From assembly GCF_027474525.2 (NCBI RefSeq), contig NZ_CP114882.2, positions 372,001 through 436,000 on the forward strand: a stretch of 64,000 nt of DNA, in the 5' to 3' direction. The notes beneath the pieces are model-generated. The model did not search any database. It saw only the letters and a list, made by a program, of their open reading frames with translations, and was not told where the DNA came from. Positions 17,325 through 27,358 of this stretch are shown here, piece after piece. This stretch comes from Flavobacterium lacustre (lineage in GTDB: Bacteria > Bacteroidota > Bacteroidia > Flavobacteriales > Flavobacteriaceae). Within the stretch, counting starts at the first letter, position 1. Every line of letters starts with the position of its first letter. Position numbers and translations under genes: made by a program.

Positions 17325-17828
17325 ATGAAAAACATAAAGTATATTTTTATTTTGTTAATTCTGGTGACTTTCAATAGTTGCTCAGTGTACAACTTTACCG
17401 GAACAGGAAAAATTGATGCAAAAACGTTTCAGGTCAATTTTTTTCAAAATAATGCCGACCTTATCGAACCTGGAATCGACAGAACATTTACGCTGCAATT
17501 ACAAGATTTAATTCAAAATCAGACTAATTTAAATTTGGTTAAAAACGGAGGTGATTTAACTTATGAAGGTGAAATTACTGATTATCGAATAAGTCCGATG
17601 ACTGCTACCGCCGATCAACAAGCTTCACAAAACAGACTAAAAATAAGAGTCAATGTTCGGTTTACCAACAAGAATAAAGAAACAGATGATTTTGAAAAAA
17701 ATTTCGAGTTTTATTATGATTATCCAGCTACCCAACAACTCACCGGCTCTACTTTGAATAGTGCTTTAAAAGAGATTTTTGACAGAATTACGCAAGATAT
17801 ATTTAATGAATCACTTGCTAAATGGTAA
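17325..17828 (+). CDS. lptE: LPS-assembly lipoprotein LptE
   Basis: The 167-residue protein has a lipoprotein signal peptide ending in N-S-C (Cys19), then S-V-Y-N-F-T-G. This matches Bacteroidota LptE, which begins (C)-x-Y-x-F-x-G. LptE plugs the LptD barrel in the outer membrane and helps insert lipopolysaccharide. Here lptD is not in the window. A TPR protein gene and secG follow on the same strand. Sequence conservation in this family is low, so the call rests on the N-terminal pattern, length and context. Confidence 0.85.
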   Translation: MKNIKYIFILLILVTFNSCSVYNFTGTGKIDAKTFQVNFFQNNADLIEPGIDRTFTLQLQDLIQNQTNLNLVKNGGDLTYEGEITDYRISPMTATADQQASQNRLKIRVNVRFTNKNKETDDFEKNFEFYYDYPATQQLTGSTLNSALKEIFDRITQDIFNESLAKW

Positions 17829-17909
17829 ATGAGGTATTGATTTGGTAATTTGTTAATTCAGCTAATCGAGCAACAAATAAACGAATCAAAAAACAAACGA
17901 ATAACCTTT

Positions 17910-18758
17910 ATGAATGTAACCGATTATACTTACTTAATAAACAAACCGGATGCTATAAACGAAAAGTACACCGAGGCATTGGGAAATGTTCTTGATGAAT
18001 TTCCGTTTTTTCAAAGTGCGAGGGCTTTACGTTTAAAAGGGCTTTACAACCAAAGCAGTTTTAAGTATAATTTTGCATTAAAGGTTACTGCTGCTCATAC
18101 AACAGACAGGACGGTTTTATTTGACTTCATCACTTCGGATTCTTTTACTGCGATTCAAAAAGGATTTTATGACAAAAAAATCCTGGAACTTCTTGATATA
18201 AATGTAGTTGACAGCGAAATAATTCTTCACGAAGAAAAACCTGAAATAAAAAACACTTTAGAAAAATCGATTCTTACTTCTATTAAAGAAGCTACAGAAA
18301 CCGAAGAAGATAAAAACACCAAAATAGCCGAAGAGAAATTGGCGATTGGAAAACCTTTGGATTTTTCTATAAACGAAAAACATTCCTTCCAAGAATGGCT
18401 TCAACTTTCCAGAGCACAACCTATAGAGAGACAAAAACCAACAGAAACAGTTCCGGAAACCGCACCATTAGACAACGAAAGAAAGAAAAAAGCACAATTA
18501 ATCGATAAGTTTATTGAAACAAGCCCGAAGATTCCTCCTATCAAACACGGCGTTGCTTCAACGGTGACTTTTGACCTGAATGCAGGGGACAATTCCTATT
18601 TGATGACTGAAACTTTAGCACGAGTTTATTTGGAACAAAAAAAATATCAAAAAGCGATTCAAGCTTATGAAATATTAATTTTGAAATATCCAGAAAAAAG
18701 TAGTTTCTTTGCAGACCGTATCTCGGATATTAAGATTTTACAACATAATAATAATTAA
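17910..18758 (+). CDS. TPR-containing hypothetical protein
   Basis: About 282 residues from the ATG at 17910; a TTG at 17850 is in frame but less likely. No signal peptide is visible. The middle (about residues 120-200) is charged and low in complexity. The C-terminus has a TPR-like unit (A-R-V-Y-L-E-Q-K-K-Y-x-K-A-I-x-A-Y-E) followed by L-K-Y-P-E-K-S. Such proteins are found between lptE and secG in Flavobacteria. Function is unknown; a scaffolding role in envelope biogenesis would be a guess from position. SecG starts 3 bases after the stop. Confidence 0.7.
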   Translation: MNVTDYTYLINKPDAINEKYTEALGNVLDEFPFFQSARALRLKGLYNQSSFKYNFALKVTAAHTTDRTVLFDFITSDSFTAIQKGFYDKKILELLDINVVDSEIILHEEKPEIKNTLEKSILTSIKEATETEEDKNTKIAEEKLAIGKPLDFSINEKHSFQEWLQLSRAQPIERQKPTETVPETAPLDNERKKKAQLIDKFIETSPKIPPIKHGVASTVTFDLNAGDNSYLMTETLARVYLEQKKYQKAIQAYEILILKYPEKSSFFADRISDIKILQHNNN

Positions 18759-18761
18759 ACA

Positions 18762-19115
18762 ATGAGCACATTTTCAATTTTTTTAGTTTTAATAACAATA
18801 GTTTGTTTTCTATTGGTAGTCGTAATAATGGTTCAAAACCCTAAAGGTGGTGGATTATCTTCTGCAATAGGAGGTTCACAAATGATGGGTGGTGTACAAA
18901 AAACAACTGACTTTTTAGACAAAAGTACTTGGACATTGGCCACTATACTTATTGCACTTATATTACTTTCAAGTTTAAGTTTTACAGGAGCTTTAAGCGA
19001 CACTGATTCAAAAATCATTGAAAAAACAGAAGCAGCTACACCAAATACTGCTGCTCCTGCAACTCCAGCAACACCAGCTCAAAGCGCGCCAGTTGCGACG
19101 GATTCTGCAAAATAA
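18762..19115 (+). CDS. secG: Preprotein translocase subunit SecG
   Basis: The 117-residue protein has two transmembrane helices (about residues 3-23 and 53-74). Between them is the SecG signature M-V-Q-x-x-K-G-G-G-L-S-S-A-I-G-G. The tail after residue 90 is rich in Ala, Thr and Pro, as in other Bacteroidota SecG. It is a subunit of the SecYEG channel in the inner membrane. It directly follows the TPR gene and is followed by a clear terminator. Confidence 0.93.
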   Translation: MSTFSIFLVLITIVCFLLVVVIMVQNPKGGGLSSAIGGSQMMGGVQKTTDFLDKSTWTLATILIALILLSSLSFTGALSDTDSKIIEKTEAATPNTAAPATPATPAQSAPVATDSAK

Positions 19116-19134
19116 TTATTTCTTCTATAAAATG

Positions 19135-19166
19135 ATGCCAGCCTGACAAAGCTGGCATTTTTTTTA
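19135..19166 (+). terminator. Rho-independent terminator after secG
   Basis: An 8-bp stem ATGCCAGC/GCTGGCAT with an 8-base loop is followed by a run of eight T. It separates the lptE-secG operon from groESL. Confidence 0.85.
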
Positions 19167-19190
19167 GGAAAAATTGTCAGTTTTCGTAGG

Positions 19191-19207
19191 CTGGCACAGT
19201 TTCTGAA
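19191..19207 (+). promoter_or_regulatory. Possible sigma-54 (RpoN) promoter upstream of groES
   Basis: CTGGCACAGTTTCTGAA has TGGCAC at the -24 position and a G eleven bases on, at the -12 position. The -12 dinucleotide is GA rather than GC. It lies about 46 bases before the groES ATG. No CIRCE element (TTAGCACTC inverted repeat) is present. The match is partial and the call is inference. Confidence 0.4.
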
Positions 19208-19252
19208 ATTCCACATGCAATCATTATAAAATATAAATAAAAATATAAAATC

Positions 19253-19528
19253 ATGGCTTTAAACATTAAACCACTTTCAGACCGCGTTCTTATTGAACCA
19301 GTAGCTGCTGAAACTAAAACTGCATCAGGAATTTTTATTCCGGATACCGCTAAAGAAAAACCACAAAAAGGAACTGTTGTAGCTGTAGGAAATGGCACAA
19401 ACGACCACACAATGACTGTAAAAGTTGGCGACAGCGTTCTTTACGGAAAATATGCGGGTACCGAATTAAAATTAGAAGGAAAAGATTACCTAATTATGCG
19501 TGAAGACGATATTTTAGCGATTATCTAA
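19253..19528 (+). CDS. groES: Co-chaperonin GroES
   Basis: The 91-residue protein shows the full GroES pattern: P-L-S-D-R-V-L-I-E near the N-terminus, the mobile loop with T-A-S-G-I-F-I-P, and the roof and C-terminal strand ending [11 protein letters not shown]. It caps GroEL and sets the folding cycle. groEL begins 41 bases later. Bacteroidota heat-shock control of this operon is not by CIRCE here. Confidence 0.97.
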   Translation: MALNIKPLSDRVLIEPVAAETKTASGIFIPDTAKEKPQKGTVVAVGNGTNDHTMTVKVGDSVLYGKYAGTELKLEGKDYLIMREDDILAII

Positions 19529-19545
19529 TCGAATTAACAAATTAA

Positions 19546-21198
<1,653 letters not shown>

Positions 21199-21230
21199 TT
21201 TTTATTACAGATTCTAATTTCATAATACAA

Positions 21231-21261
21231 AAAAATCCGTTCGGTCATCGAACGGATTTTT
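21231..21261. terminator. Bidirectional terminator between groEL and dedA
   Basis: Perfect 13-base arms (AAAAATCCGTTCG and its complement) flank the loop GTCAT, with a T-run on the right and an A-run on the left. It serves both convergent genes. Confidence 0.88.
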
Positions 21262-21276
21262 TTTTGAATCAATACT

Positions 21277-21954
21277 TTATTTTAAATGAACGTTCTTTTT
21301 CAAAAGTTTGAATAAAACGGGAATGGTAGATATCAACACAATAATAATAACAATATACTCGATGTGTTCTTTTAAATCGATTCCGTACTCCAGAAAAAAA
21401 CCATATAAATAATGCCCTGAAAAGACTAGAATAAACGACCATAAAAAAGAACTCAAAATATTAAAGAACATAAATTTCTTTTTATCCATAGATACAATTC
21501 CCGCTACTATAGGCGCAAAAGTTCTAAAAATAGGCAGAAAACGGGCAAAAATGATGGCTTTACCGCCGTACTTTTCAAAGAAATCTTTCGACTGTAATAA
21601 GTATTTTTTCTTGAACCAAAAAGTATCTTCCTTTTTAAATAAATAATACCCGCTTTTAGCTCCAAACCAATAGCCAACCATATTACCGACAACCCCTGAA
21701 ATCGCAATTAAAACAGCTAATAAAACTACATTTATAAAATCACTTTCTATAACGATTAAATTTTCAACTAAATCACGACTGTAAATTCCGGCAAGAAAAA
21801 GCAAACTGTCTCCAGGAAGAAAAAAACCGGCAAAAAGACCCGTTTCGGCAAAAACGATAAAAATAACGATATATAAACCTATTTGAATTCCCCCAATATT
21901 TAAGGTGATATAAAATTCCGGATTAAGTAATTGAGTCCAATCAAAATTATTCAT
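21277..21954 (-). CDS. DedA family membrane protein
   Basis: The 225-residue protein has several hydrophobic segments and the family motifs: E-T-G-L-F-A-G-F-F-L-P-G-D near the N-terminus and F-A-R-F-L-P-I-F-R-T-F-A-P-x-x-A-G in the middle. The re-entrant arginine/proline loop is intact. DedA/SNARE-associated proteins sit in the inner membrane, and some flip undecaprenyl phosphate or phospholipids; the substrate here is not known. It is a single gene that ends at the groEL terminator. Confidence 0.88.
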   Translation of the reverse strand: MNNFDWTQLLNPEFYITLNIGGIQIGLYIVIFIVFAETGLFAGFFLPGDSLLFLAGIYSRDLVENLIVIESDFINVVLLAVLIAISGVVGNMVGYWFGAKSGYYLFKKEDTFWFKKKYLLQSKDFFEKYGGKAIIFARFLPIFRTFAPIVAGIVSMDKKKFMFFNILSSFLWSFILVFSGHYLYGFFLEYGIDLKEHIEYIVIIIVLISTIPVLFKLLKKNVHLK

Positions 21955-22090
21955 AAAAAGAGTTGTAATTTAATAGTTCGTGAAAGTATGAATAATTTAC
22001 CTTAACCACAATTTATTGGCATTTTTTAAAGTTTTATTAACGCTTAAAGACATTAAAAAAGAGTCTTAAAACTCTAAATCTTGATTCAAT

Positions 22091-22120
22091 AAAAAAAGCC
22101 CAAAATTTACATTTTGGGCT
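22091..22120 (-). terminator. Terminator after the HMA-domain gene
   Basis: A 10-bp stem AGCCCAAAAT/ATTTTGGGCT with the loop TTAC is followed, on the minus strand, by a T-run. It lies 7 bases after the stop codon and ends the metal-related operon. Confidence 0.85.
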
Positions 22121-22126
22121 CCTTGA

Positions 22127-22495
22127 TTATTGTCTTTCATACAGGCAACAACTGTGCAGTTTTTCATAATCTTCATTTGTCGATTTCACGGCATCTGTGT
22201 CATGCCCCACTTTTGCGATTGCCTTTTTCACATCCAAAACCGAACATTTTTCTTCATTTAAAATCAAACTTAATTGATGTGTTTCAATATTCCAAATTGC
22301 TGATTTCACACCATCAACAGCATAAGCCGCTTTTTGAATTCTTTTTTGGCATTGCTCACAATTACCATTTACTTCGGTAACATACTTGGCATTTTTATTT
22401 TGTTTCACCAGTTTGCTTTTGCTCGTGTCCTGAGCCTGAGCTGAGAATCCAACGAAAGTTATTACTAACGCTATAATTATATTTTTGATTTTCAT
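22127..22495 (-). CDS. Secreted heavy-metal-associated (HMA) domain protein
   Basis: The 122-residue protein has a signal peptide (cleavage near A-Q-A-Q) and a ferredoxin-like HMA domain with the metal pair Cys-x-x-Cys in G-N-C-E-Q-C-Q-K-R-I. The C-terminus has a further C-C pair (H-S-C-C-L-Y). It is probably a periplasmic copper or other soft-metal binder. It is the last gene of a three-gene group with a TonB receptor (25-base gap) and an HYC_CC_PP protein. Metal identity is inference. Confidence 0.8.
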   Translation of the reverse strand: MKIKNIIIALVITFVGFSAQAQDTSKSKLVKQNKNAKYVTEVNGNCEQCQKRIQKAAYAVDGVKSAIWNIETHQLSLILNEEKCSVLDVKKAIAKVGHDTDAVKSTNEDYEKLHSCCLYERQ

Positions 22496-22520
22496 ACTAT
22501 TTGATTTTTAATATTGATTC

Positions 22521-24545
22521 TTATTTTATTTTAAAACGTAATCCTGCATAATACATCTGTCCAAAAACAGGCGCGTATACAATTGAAGCATCAAAATTGG
22601 GACCAAAAGGATTTTCTGAACCCAGAATCGCTTTTTCCTGAGTATAATTTCCAATGTTTTCTCCTCCAACGTAAACTTCAAATGTGGGTGAAAAAATTTT
22701 TGTGATTTGCGCATTCATCAATGAATACGATTTTGAAAATTCCGGTAATCGATCTTGCTCCTGATTTGACGCGGTTGTTGGCAATTGTTGTTGGCCAATC
22801 CAGTTTAAGGTATAATCAAATTTCCATTGCTGCCCTTTTTCACCAACAGGAGTTTCATACTCGATGTTTCCAAAAAATCGATGTTTGGCTTGTAAAGCTT
22901 TTTGATATCTGCCAGACAAATAATCCGTTTGAATATCATAAAATTTATAGGCTGAACGCAAATTTAAATGATTCAGAATTTCATAATTGAATTCAACTTG
23001 TAAACTATTTGCATACGATTTTCCATCAAGATTATAAAACAAAACTTCTTGTGGACTTTGCATCACGTCAACAATAGCCTGATTCTGAAAATCGGTTCGG
23101 TATAAATCAAAACCAACATCGGCACTTTTGCCAAGGAGCGAAAACTTTTGGGAGAAACTTAATCCATAATTCCATGCAATTTCTGGATTTAAACCATAGA
23201 TTTTTCCATTAGAATTTAGTATTTCAAAAGTTCTGGAACTGGCAAAAAGAGGCTGATTCTCTGCAAAAATATTGGCCGAACGTTTTCCTCTTCCTGCTGA
23301 AAATCGTAAAACTCCTTTGTCCCAAGGATTGTATCTCATGTGTAATCTTGGCGTAATAAAAGTCCCTAAACGATTGTGATTATCAATTCGACCACCAAGA
23401 ATAACACTAAAATCATCACCGTTGTCATAGGTATATTCAAAAAAAGCGCCAACTGAATTATCGATTCTGCTGTAATCATTTACATTGACAAATTCTTGGT
23501 ATTTATCATACGTAAAATTCAAACCTGTAGCAAACTTATTCATGGTATTATTGATAATCGAGTTGAAAATCAAATTAGAATAATAACTGCTTTGTTTGAT
23601 GTTGTATTGGTTTAAACCAAAATAAGAATGCTGATTATGACTGTCGAATGCATTTTGAAAACCAATGCTTTGATACGGCATATCAGGAAAAACATATCCT
23701 ACTTTTGTAGCCACATCTAAGCGCTCGGTATTGATTTCGGAACCCCAATAATTCGTAGTTCCTTTATCTTTTTTAGAATCAAAATCTAATTCGCCAGTTT
23801 GTTTCTTATCGTTCATGTATCGAAAGTTGATAAAACTTACCCAGCCTTTTTCAGCATTATAATATTGATATCTATTGAGAATATTAATTTGTTTGGCCAA
23901 TGGATTATCCAAAAAACCATCGTCATTCATATCTGTTTTTGCAACACGTGTATTGCCGTGTAAAAACAAACTACTACTCCATTTATCTGAAATTTTAGTA
24001 TTGAAATGAGTGTTTAATTCAAAACGAGAATCTGTAGAACCATACGCGTTCAAGAAAAATGGAATGTCATTAATAGGCTTAATCAGTTCCGTATTAATTT
24101 GACCTGAAATACTTTCGTAACCATTGACAACACTTCCGGCACCTTTGGTGATTTGAATACTTTCAACCCAGGTTCCTGGTGTGAATGATAATCCATATGC
24201 TTGGGAAGCGCCACGAACAGAAGGAACATTTTCCTCTGTAATCATTAAATATGGACTGGTTAACCCCAGCATTTTGATTTGTTTGGTCCCCGTTAGAGCA
24301 TCCGAAAAATTAACATCGATTGACGGATTGGTTTCAAAACTTTCAGCCAGATTACAACAAGCGGCTTTGAGCAATTCTTTACTGGTTACAATTGTGGTAT
24401 TACCTGTAACGGTGAAGGATTTTTGAATTCCTTTTCGCTTTTTGACTACTTTGACTTCATTTAGCTTTTCCTCATTCAAGTTTTCCTGAGAAAAAACAGC
24501 TTCTGAAAGCAAAATCAAAACAAAAAGCATTACTAGTTTTTGCAT
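22521..24545 (-). CDS. TonB-dependent outer-membrane receptor, probably metal-related
   Basis: The 674-residue protein has a signal peptide (cleavage near V-F-S-Q), then a plug domain at about residues 45-160 and a beta-barrel ending in aromatic-rich Y-A-G-L-R-F-K-I-K. The plug has an unusual C-C pair (K-A-A-C-C-N-L-A-E-S-F) and T-K-Q-I-K-M-L-G-L. Many Bacteroidota receptors begin with a CarboxypepD_reg-like domain; this one lacks it. It sits between an HMA-domain gene and a Cys-rich secreted protein gene, which suggests copper or another metal chelate as ligand. The ligand is inference. Confidence 0.85.
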   Translation of the reverse strand: MQKLVMLFVLILLSEAVFSQENLNEEKLNEVKVVKKRKGIQKSFTVTGNTTIVTSKELLKAACCNLAESFETNPSIDVNFSDALTGTKQIKMLGLTSPYLMITEENVPSVRGASQAYGLSFTPGTWVESIQITKGAGSVVNGYESISGQINTELIKPINDIPFFLNAYGSTDSRFELNTHFNTKISDKWSSSLFLHGNTRVAKTDMNDDGFLDNPLAKQINILNRYQYYNAEKGWVSFINFRYMNDKKQTGELDFDSKKDKGTTNYWGSEINTERLDVATKVGYVFPDMPYQSIGFQNAFDSHNQHSYFGLNQYNIKQSSYYSNLIFNSIINNTMNKFATGLNFTYDKYQEFVNVNDYSRIDNSVGAFFEYTYDNGDDFSVILGGRIDNHNRLGTFITPRLHMRYNPWDKGVLRFSAGRGKRSANIFAENQPLFASSRTFEILNSNGKIYGLNPEIAWNYGLSFSQKFSLLGKSADVGFDLYRTDFQNQAIVDVMQSPQEVLFYNLDGKSYANSLQVEFNYEILNHLNLRSAYKFYDIQTDYLSGRYQKALQAKHRFFGNIEYETPVGEKGQQWKFDYTLNWIGQQQLPTTASNQEQDRLPEFSKSYSLMNAQITKIFSPTFEVYVGGENIGNYTQEKAILGSENPFGPNFDASIVYAPVFGQMYYAGLRFKIK

Positions 24546-24618
24546 GATAAAAATTTTAATGTTTGTAAAAAAGTAATTTCAAACCACAAGAAATGATTTG
24601 ACTTTTAAAACATTAAAA

Positions 24619-25017
24619 TCAGGCGTAGAAAATATATTGGCTGTACAACTTAAAAAGTGGCGGAGCATTTGCATCGCAATAGTAAGTAGCAACCGGAGTA
24701 ATTTTGAAATTTGCAGTTAAAGAAAAAATTACCGGTTGCCATTCCTGAATTAGAAAAGGAGCGTTAAGTTCAAAAAAGAAAATCTTAACTATAGCATTAT
24801 CCGATTTTTTTTCAAAATGAAAAACTTTGTCTTTACAACAACTGTCTTTTTTAGAGACAATTTTTTCGCAACATCCTTTTTCTTTAATTTGCTGCTGAGA
24901 CTCTAAAGAAACCGAGGCGATTTCTCCTGCACAATAATGCACATTAAAAGCCATTCCTACATTGGAAACCAACAGTAGGAAAGCTAAAAATAAACTAGTG
25001 CATTTTTTGATATTCAT
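24619..25017 (-). CDS. HYC_CC_PP family secreted protein
   Basis: The 132-residue protein has a signal peptide and the three motifs that name this family: H-Y-C just after the signal peptide, C-C pairs in the middle (G-C-C-E-K, S-C-C-K-D-K), and P-P near the end (A-N-A-P-P-L-F). Function is unknown. Its cysteine and histidine content and its place at the head of a TonB receptor/HMA gene group suggest metal binding at the cell envelope. The start is supported by the signal peptide; a -7 element lies only 4 bases upstream. Confidence 0.78.
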   Translation of the reverse strand: MNIKKCTSLFLAFLLLVSNVGMAFNVHYCAGEIASVSLESQQQIKEKGCCEKIVSKKDSCCKDKVFHFEKKSDNAIVKIFFFELNAPFLIQEWQPVIFSLTANFKITPVATYYCDANAPPLFKLYSQYIFYA

Positions 25018-25021
25018 ATTG

Positions 25022-25029
25022 CAAAATTA
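25022..25029 (-). promoter_or_regulatory. Putative -7 element for the HYC_CC_PP operon
   Basis: The minus strand reads TAATTTTG, a match to TAnnTTTG. It ends 4 bases before the ATG, so transcription would start at or next to the start codon. No -33 TTG is seen at standard spacing. Confidence 0.45.
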
Positions 25030-25068
25030 GTCAATTTTATAATCCTTAAAACCAAAATCCTGTTAAAA

Positions 25069-26424
25069 TCATAAATCAAATTCTTGCCCCATCAACGGAA
25101 CACAACAATCAAAACCATATTGTTCCTGAATTTTGATTCGGAGTTCATCTGCAGGTTGATTTTCTCCGTGTACCAAAAATACTTTTGCAGGTTTATTTTC
25201 TAATGCCGAAAGCCAATTCAACAAATCTTTTTGATCTCCGTGAGCAGATAAACCTTGAATTTCAAGAATATTGGCTAAAACAGGATAATATTTACCATGA
25301 ATTTTGATTTCCTTAGCTCCTTCTAATAATTTCCTGCCACGAGTTCCTTCGGCTTGATACCCTACAATAATAACTGTGGTTTCTGGCAAACCAATATAAT
25401 GTTCCAAATAACTCAAAACACGTCCTCCGGTAACCATTCCGCTGGCAGCGATAACTACTTTAGGTTGTTCATCAAAAATCAATGAAATAGTTTCCTGATA
25501 ATCCGAAACAAGAGCAAACATTTTGCTCATAGCATCACATTCCGCAAGTGATAATTTATGCCATTGTTTATTATTAGAAAAAATATCCAAAGCATTAATT
25601 CCCATTGGAGTATCAACAATATAAGGAATATTAGGAATTTTACCTTCTTCTTTAAGTTGCCAAAGCAAATACATAATGGTTTGCGCACGCTCTACGGCAA
25701 AACTCGGAATGATAATTGTCCCACCTTTATCAACTGTATTATTAATGTACGTTTCGAGTTCTAATTTAGTATCTGTATCGGGATGAAGCCGATTCCCATA
25801 AGTACTTTCCAGAAAAATATAGTCGCCTTTTTTAGGTTTGGTTGGCGGATACATTAAAACATCGTTATCACGACCTATATCTCCTGAAAAAACCAGCGTT
25901 TTATTTTCAAGCTGAACCGCAATACTACAAGCACCTAAAATATGTCCGGCATTAGTAAAAACAGCTGAAATCTCGGCATCTAATGGAATTGATTCATTCG
26001 TTTTGATGACTCTAAAAAAAGAAAAAACAGCTTTCGCCTGATCAACGGTATAAAGCGGTTCGGCAATTTCGTGTTTAGAAAACTTTCTCTCATTGGCAAT
26101 ACGAGCTTCTTCTTCCTGAATTTTTGCGCTATCCAAAAGAATCAGCTTTGTGATTGCTGCCGTTGGACTGGTACAATATATTTTTCCTTTAAAACCTTGA
26201 TTTACTAATCGTGGTAACCAACCGCAATGATCTAAATGACCATGAGTCAGGAGAACAAAATCTATAGTTGAAGGCAAAACAGGCAAAGGTTGCCAGTTGA
26301 GTTCCCGTAATGGTTTTATACCTTGAAATTGTCCGCAATCTATCAAAATACGAATTCCGTTACTATCAATTAATGTTTTAGAACCCGTAACCGTTCCTGC
26401 ACCACCAATACATTTAATTTTCAT
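25069..26424 (-). CDS. MBL-fold beta-CASP RNA/DNA hydrolase
   Basis: The 451-residue protein has the metallo-beta-lactamase H-G-H-L-D-H-C-G motif (residues 61-68). A later F-S-G-D-I-G-R-D supplies a metal ligand. It continues through a beta-CASP domain (A-A-S-G-M-V-T-G-G-R) to an RMMBL-type end with G-L-S-A-H-G-D-Q and V-H-G-E. This is the CPSF73/YshA-like group of zinc nucleases, predicted cytoplasmic. The adjacent upstream gene encodes an ATP-cone/PD-ExK protein on the same strand with a 44-base gap. The true substrate is unknown. Confidence 0.88.
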   Translation of the reverse strand: MKIKCIGGAGTVTGSKTLIDSNGIRILIDCGQFQGIKPLRELNWQPLPVLPSTIDFVLLTHGHLDHCGWLPRLVNQGFKGKIYCTSPTAAITKLILLDSAKIQEEEARIANERKFSKHEIAEPLYTVDQAKAVFSFFRVIKTNESIPLDAEISAVFTNAGHILGACSIAVQLENKTLVFSGDIGRDNDVLMYPPTKPKKGDYIFLESTYGNRLHPDTDTKLELETYINNTVDKGGTIIIPSFAVERAQTIMYLLWQLKEEGKIPNIPYIVDTPMGINALDIFSNNKQWHKLSLAECDAMSKMFALVSDYQETISLIFDEQPKVVIAASGMVTGGRVLSYLEHYIGLPETTVIIVGYQAEGTRGRKLLEGAKEIKIHGKYYPVLANILEIQGLSAHGDQKDLLNWLSALENKPAKVFLVHGENQPADELRIKIQEQYGFDCCVPLMGQEFDL

Positions 26425-26468
26425 TTGAATAGGATTTAAAATTAAACAAACCAGAACCCTTTATTTCT

Positions 26469-27299
26469 CTAAATATACCTGCACAATTCAGAAGCTTCTT
26501 TCAATACATTTTTTATTCGATTGGGACTCAACCCAATTTTCTCTAAACAATCTGAATTATGAATTATTTCTTTCACCAAAATCACATCTAAAATCAATAA
26601 TTTTTCTTTTTCGGATATCGACAACGTGGTCAAACAAGTCACCGGATACAGATATCTGTTGTCATTTTTTGTCTTCAGATTGTTATCTTCGGGATAATTC
26701 CAACTCAATAAATTCAAGCCAGAGCATTTGGCAAAATCAATAGCATCAACTGTAAACCTATTATTGGTAACAATCCAACATTTCAAAATGGAGTCTTTCT
26801 TATCAAAAATGGCATGTTGTCTTTCTTTCAAATCATTAAAGCGAGACAATATATACATGGGAACTTTCACATCCGAAGCCGCGTCTCTTCCCACGTGATA
26901 TTTACACTCAACCATTGCAATAGCATGGTTTTTTTTGACCAAAACATCAATTTCATGAGAAACACATTTTCCTTGCAGCGTTAAATTAGTGACTGTTGCA
27001 TAATGCTCTGAGGCAAAAAGTCTGGCAATATATTTTTCGAAGAAAAAACCAGCAGGACCCAACAATCGTATTGCTTCTCTCAAATTATAACGTGCTGCGT
27101 GGGAATTTGCTGTTTTTTTCAAAAGAGCAAAAGCCATTTTATAAATTTGTTTGGTAGAAATTCCATCGTAAACTTGACTTTTGATGGCTTGTAAAATAGT
27201 CTCCACTTCCTGTTTTCCTGCACCAGATTTCAGAAGTGAATTTTTGAGTTTTTCAGGATTAAAATCAACAATATCTCCAGAATGTTTTACTATTTTCAT
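26469..27299 (-). CDS. ATP-cone domain fused to a PD-(D/E)xK nuclease domain
   Basis: The 276-residue protein starts with an ATP-cone (residues ~3-85: K-H-S-G-D-I-V-D-F-N-x-x-K-L and the D-G-I-S-T-K-Q-I-Y pattern), the nucleotide-sensing domain best known from ribonucleotide reductase and NrdR. It continues into a Mrr-like restriction-endonuclease fold with H-E-I-D-V (Asp118) and M-V-E-C-K-Y (Glu131, Lys133). The active-site triad looks intact. No methylase or specificity gene is nearby, so it is not a standard restriction system. A nuclease gated by ATP/dATP is inference. Confidence 0.78.
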   Translation of the reverse strand: MKIVKHSGDIVDFNPEKLKNSLLKSGAGKQEVETILQAIKSQVYDGISTKQIYKMAFALLKKTANSHAARYNLREAIRLLGPAGFFFEKYIARLFASEHYATVTNLTLQGKCVSHEIDVLVKKNHAIAMVECKYHVGRDAASDVKVPMYILSRFNDLKERQHAIFDKKDSILKCWIVTNNRFTVDAIDFAKCSGLNLLSWNYPEDNNLKTKNDNRYLYPVTCLTTLSISEKEKLLILDVILVKEIIHNSDCLEKIGLSPNRIKNVLKEASELCRYI

Positions 27300-27358
27300 A
27301 ATCTAAAGTATTTGATAATCAAACCATCAAATGGTACTTTAAAGATACGAAAAACTAA

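Noticed and set aside
17850..17909. TTG start adding 20 residues to the TPR protein
   Set aside because: The ATG at 17910 gives a normal start; the extra residues show no family feature. The longer form cannot be fully excluded.
26469..27299. Type IV or Mrr restriction system
   Set aside because: The nuclease fold is Mrr-like, but there is no partner gene and the N-terminus is an ATP-cone, so a defence role is not shown.
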